Below are positions 40,571-41,473 of a stretch of DNA of 41,473 bases, piece by piece (positions within the stretch are counted from its first letter, which is position 1; each line of letters starts with the position of its first letter). The stretch lies in the IMG/VR virus record IMGVR_UViG_3300037245_000541, positions 1-41,473 of that record. One strand, given 5' to 3'. The translations under genes and the position numbers were made by a program. This DNA comes from a virus. Under the pieces are notes generated by a model that saw nothing but the letters and a program-made list of their open reading frames with translations, made no database searches and was not told where the DNA came from.

Positions 40571-40682
40571 GGGCTGTTACCTTCTTGTTAGTGTCAGTAG
40601 TAATCTGAAGGAGAAAGGCTAGTGAGCTTAGGATTGTAGCAAACCAAAGGGATATAAGTAATTGCTTAAGTTTAGTGTTCAT
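40524..40682 (-). CDS. Small membrane-anchored protein, 52 aa
   Basis: ATG 40680-40682 begins 5 bp after the upstream stop and opens a 52-codon frame ending TAA at 40524-40526. It encodes a basic N terminus (MNTKLKQ), one membrane segment (LLISLWFATILSSLAFLLQ) and a polar tail with a short coiled-coil-like stretch (NKKVTALEQRTSSLE). This is a small inner-membrane protein with a periplasmic tail, the layout of an i-spanin in miniature, though too short to be one with confidence. The ribosome binding site is weak. Confidence 0.5.
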   Translation of the reverse strand: MNTKLKQLLISLWFATILSSLAFLLQITTDTNKKVTALEQRTSSLESKDSSR

Positions 40683-40686
40683 AATG

Positions 40687-40920
40687 TTAGTCTCGTTTCC
40701 ACCCTATCTTACCGCCCTTCTTTCTAGATCCTGCTCTGTAGCAGTTAGGGCGTAGCTTAGTTAGGAGTGCAGGTTCAGGTTCAGGGTTAGGGTTAGTCAT
40801 ATGCATAACCACTTCTATAGTGTTTCCATGCTCATCTACAAACATCTGGCCTTGCTCAGCTAGCTCATCTATGATTATAAGGTTTGCTGCCGTACCTATT
40901 AGTCTATTAACAAGACTCAC
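40687..40920 (-). CDS. Small hypothetical protein, 77 aa, GTG start
   Basis: GTG at 40920 overlaps the upstream stop (GTGA). The product begins with a short helix (VNRLIGTAANLIIIDELAEQ), continues with FVDEHGNTIEVVMHM and ends in a basic tail rich in Lys/Gly (RKKGGKIGWKRD), which could bind nucleic acid. No family is recognised. Confidence 0.6.
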   Translation of the reverse strand: MSLVNRLIGTAANLIIIDELAEQGQMFVDEHGNTIEVVMHMTNPNPEPEPALLTKLRPNCYRAGSRKKGGKIGWKRD

Positions 40921-41198
40921 AGATCAGCTACTGTCATTTTCTTTAAAGATTTAGTGGCACCTTTCTTAGCCATCTTAGTAGCTATCTCAGTGTTAGTCTG
41001 CTTAGATAGACCGCGTACCAGTGTGCTACATTCTTCTTCACTAAGAAGGGTTACTACATCAGGGTCTTTCTTAAGAGAAGCGTGAATGTCACGGAGTAGC
41101 TCAGCTATGTTAGGTGTAGCTGCTACTAACTGAGATTCTAAGGAGGCTAGCTTCTCTCTTATCTCAAAGCCTTGACTGCCAGGTGAGAGTGTTGTCAT
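40917..41198 (-). CDS. Small helical hypothetical protein, 93 aa
   Basis: AGGA lies eight bases before the ATG. The sequence is helical with a motif-like segment (IAELLRDIHASLKKDPDVVTLLSEEE) and a basic C terminus (KMAKKGATKSLKKM). Related-looking small proteins are familiar from other phages, but I cannot name the family. It lies 10 bp after the upstream gene's stop. Confidence 0.65.
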   Translation of the reverse strand: MTTLSPGSQGFEIREKLASLESQLVAATPNIAELLRDIHASLKKDPDVVTLLSEEECSTLVRGLSKQTNTEIATKMAKKGATKSLKKMTVADL

Positions 41199-41208
41199 AA
41201 GGTGTGTC

Positions 41209-41451
41209 CTAAAGTGTGTGAATACTTATGGTGGGTGTAGACTCTAAGGAGAACTTAATAAGATCACCGTCCGAAATGTCTATTAGTTTACACTTCTTAT
41301 TGTTTTCTGACATTAAGTACTTAAACCCTACGTCGTTTTTCTTCTCTTTTCTTACGCCGTTAACTATCCTATTATGCATAGGTACTGCACAAGCTACTGT
41401 TGCTATGTTATCTTTCTTAATCTGTTCCCAGATAGCTTGATACTTTCGCAT
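41209..41451 (-). CDS. Small basic hypothetical protein, 80 aa
   Basis: Begins at ATG 41451, 22 bp from the window edge, with no clear ribosome binding site. The protein opens YQAIWEQIKKDN and has the segment HNRIVNGVRKEKKNDVGFKY, basic and Asn/Lys-rich, of a type seen in small phage proteins that handle nucleic acid. Function unknown. If the genome is circular, the gene cut at position 1 would run about 35 bp into it. Confidence 0.6.
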   Translation of the reverse strand: MRKYQAIWEQIKKDNIATVACAVPMHNRIVNGVRKEKKNDVGFKYLMSENNKKCKLIDISDGDLIKFSLESTPTISIHTL

Positions 41452-41473
41452 AGGTATAGGATAGGTAGTTAGA

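Noticed and set aside
1-41473. CRISPR array, insertion sequence, integrase or attachment site
   Set aside because: No regularly spaced long repeats, no transposase or recombinase motifs. The tRNA-like gene could serve as an attachment site in temperate phages, but without an integrase there is no support.

Overview
The window reads as the genome, or nearly the whole genome, of a lytic-looking tailed bacteriophage with podovirus architecture, probably infecting a Gram-negative host. The signs are dense, tightly overlapping phage genes with no bacterial housekeeping genes; a terminase, portal, scaffold and SU10/DUF5309-type capsid run; short-tail components without a tape-measure gene; and a T7-like internal virion (ejectosome) order consisting of a GNAT-like small protein, a small low-complexity protein, a 658-residue helical protein and a 1659-residue protein. 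No integrase, repressor or phage RNA polymerase was recognised, so transcription presumably relies on the host.

Layout. A leftward block (positions 1-3863) carries unknown early genes: three small ORFs next to the divergent control region, then a 243-residue protein, a 474-bp non-coding segment with phased TGCCA/TGGCA repeats and strong hairpins (a candidate origin or operator region), then four unknown genes of which the last is cut by the window edge. Positions 3864-4412 are a G-rich, gene-free divergent control region. The rightward late block (4413-28051) holds terS, a 61-residue protein, terL, a GC-rich gap that folds into a well-formed RNA, portal, a small protein, scaffold, major capsid, head/spike and host-attachment proteins, adaptor, tail proteins and the internal virion proteins. 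The leftward replication block (41451 down to 28060) carries small unknown genes, a tRNA-like element next to a hairpin-rich gap, a Cas4/RecB-like nuclease, a Sak4-like RecA-fold ATPase, a candidate single-strand-binding protein, a family A DNA polymerase, three tandem paralogous small proteins, a DUF3987-like ATPase, a DHH phosphoesterase and a MazG-like pyrophosphohydrolase. The two blocks converge with only 8 bp between stop codons.

How it fits together. If the ends join, all leftward genes form one arm (3863 to 1, then 41473 to 28060) and all rightward genes the other, both leaving the same divergent region at 3.9-4.4 kb. Polymerase, DUF3987 ATPase, Sak4 ATPase, candidate SSB, Cas4-like nuclease and DHH enzyme form a replication and recombination module, with the MazG-like enzyme acting on nucleotides. 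The late block builds and fills the head, closes it with the adaptor and nozzle, and supplies fibre/spike proteins and the DNA-ejection proteins.

Most unusual items: (1) a three-way-junction RNA candidate between terL and portal; (2) a tRNA-like gene with encoded CCA and irregular D and anticodon arms beside a hairpin-rich gap; (3) the mirrored, 8-nt-phased TGCCA/TGGCA arrays; (4) two related hairpins just after the capsid gene and after its downstream neighbour; (5) a run of three tandem paralogous small proteins. No lysis enzyme was recognised. All functional calls are from reading motifs; no database search was possible.
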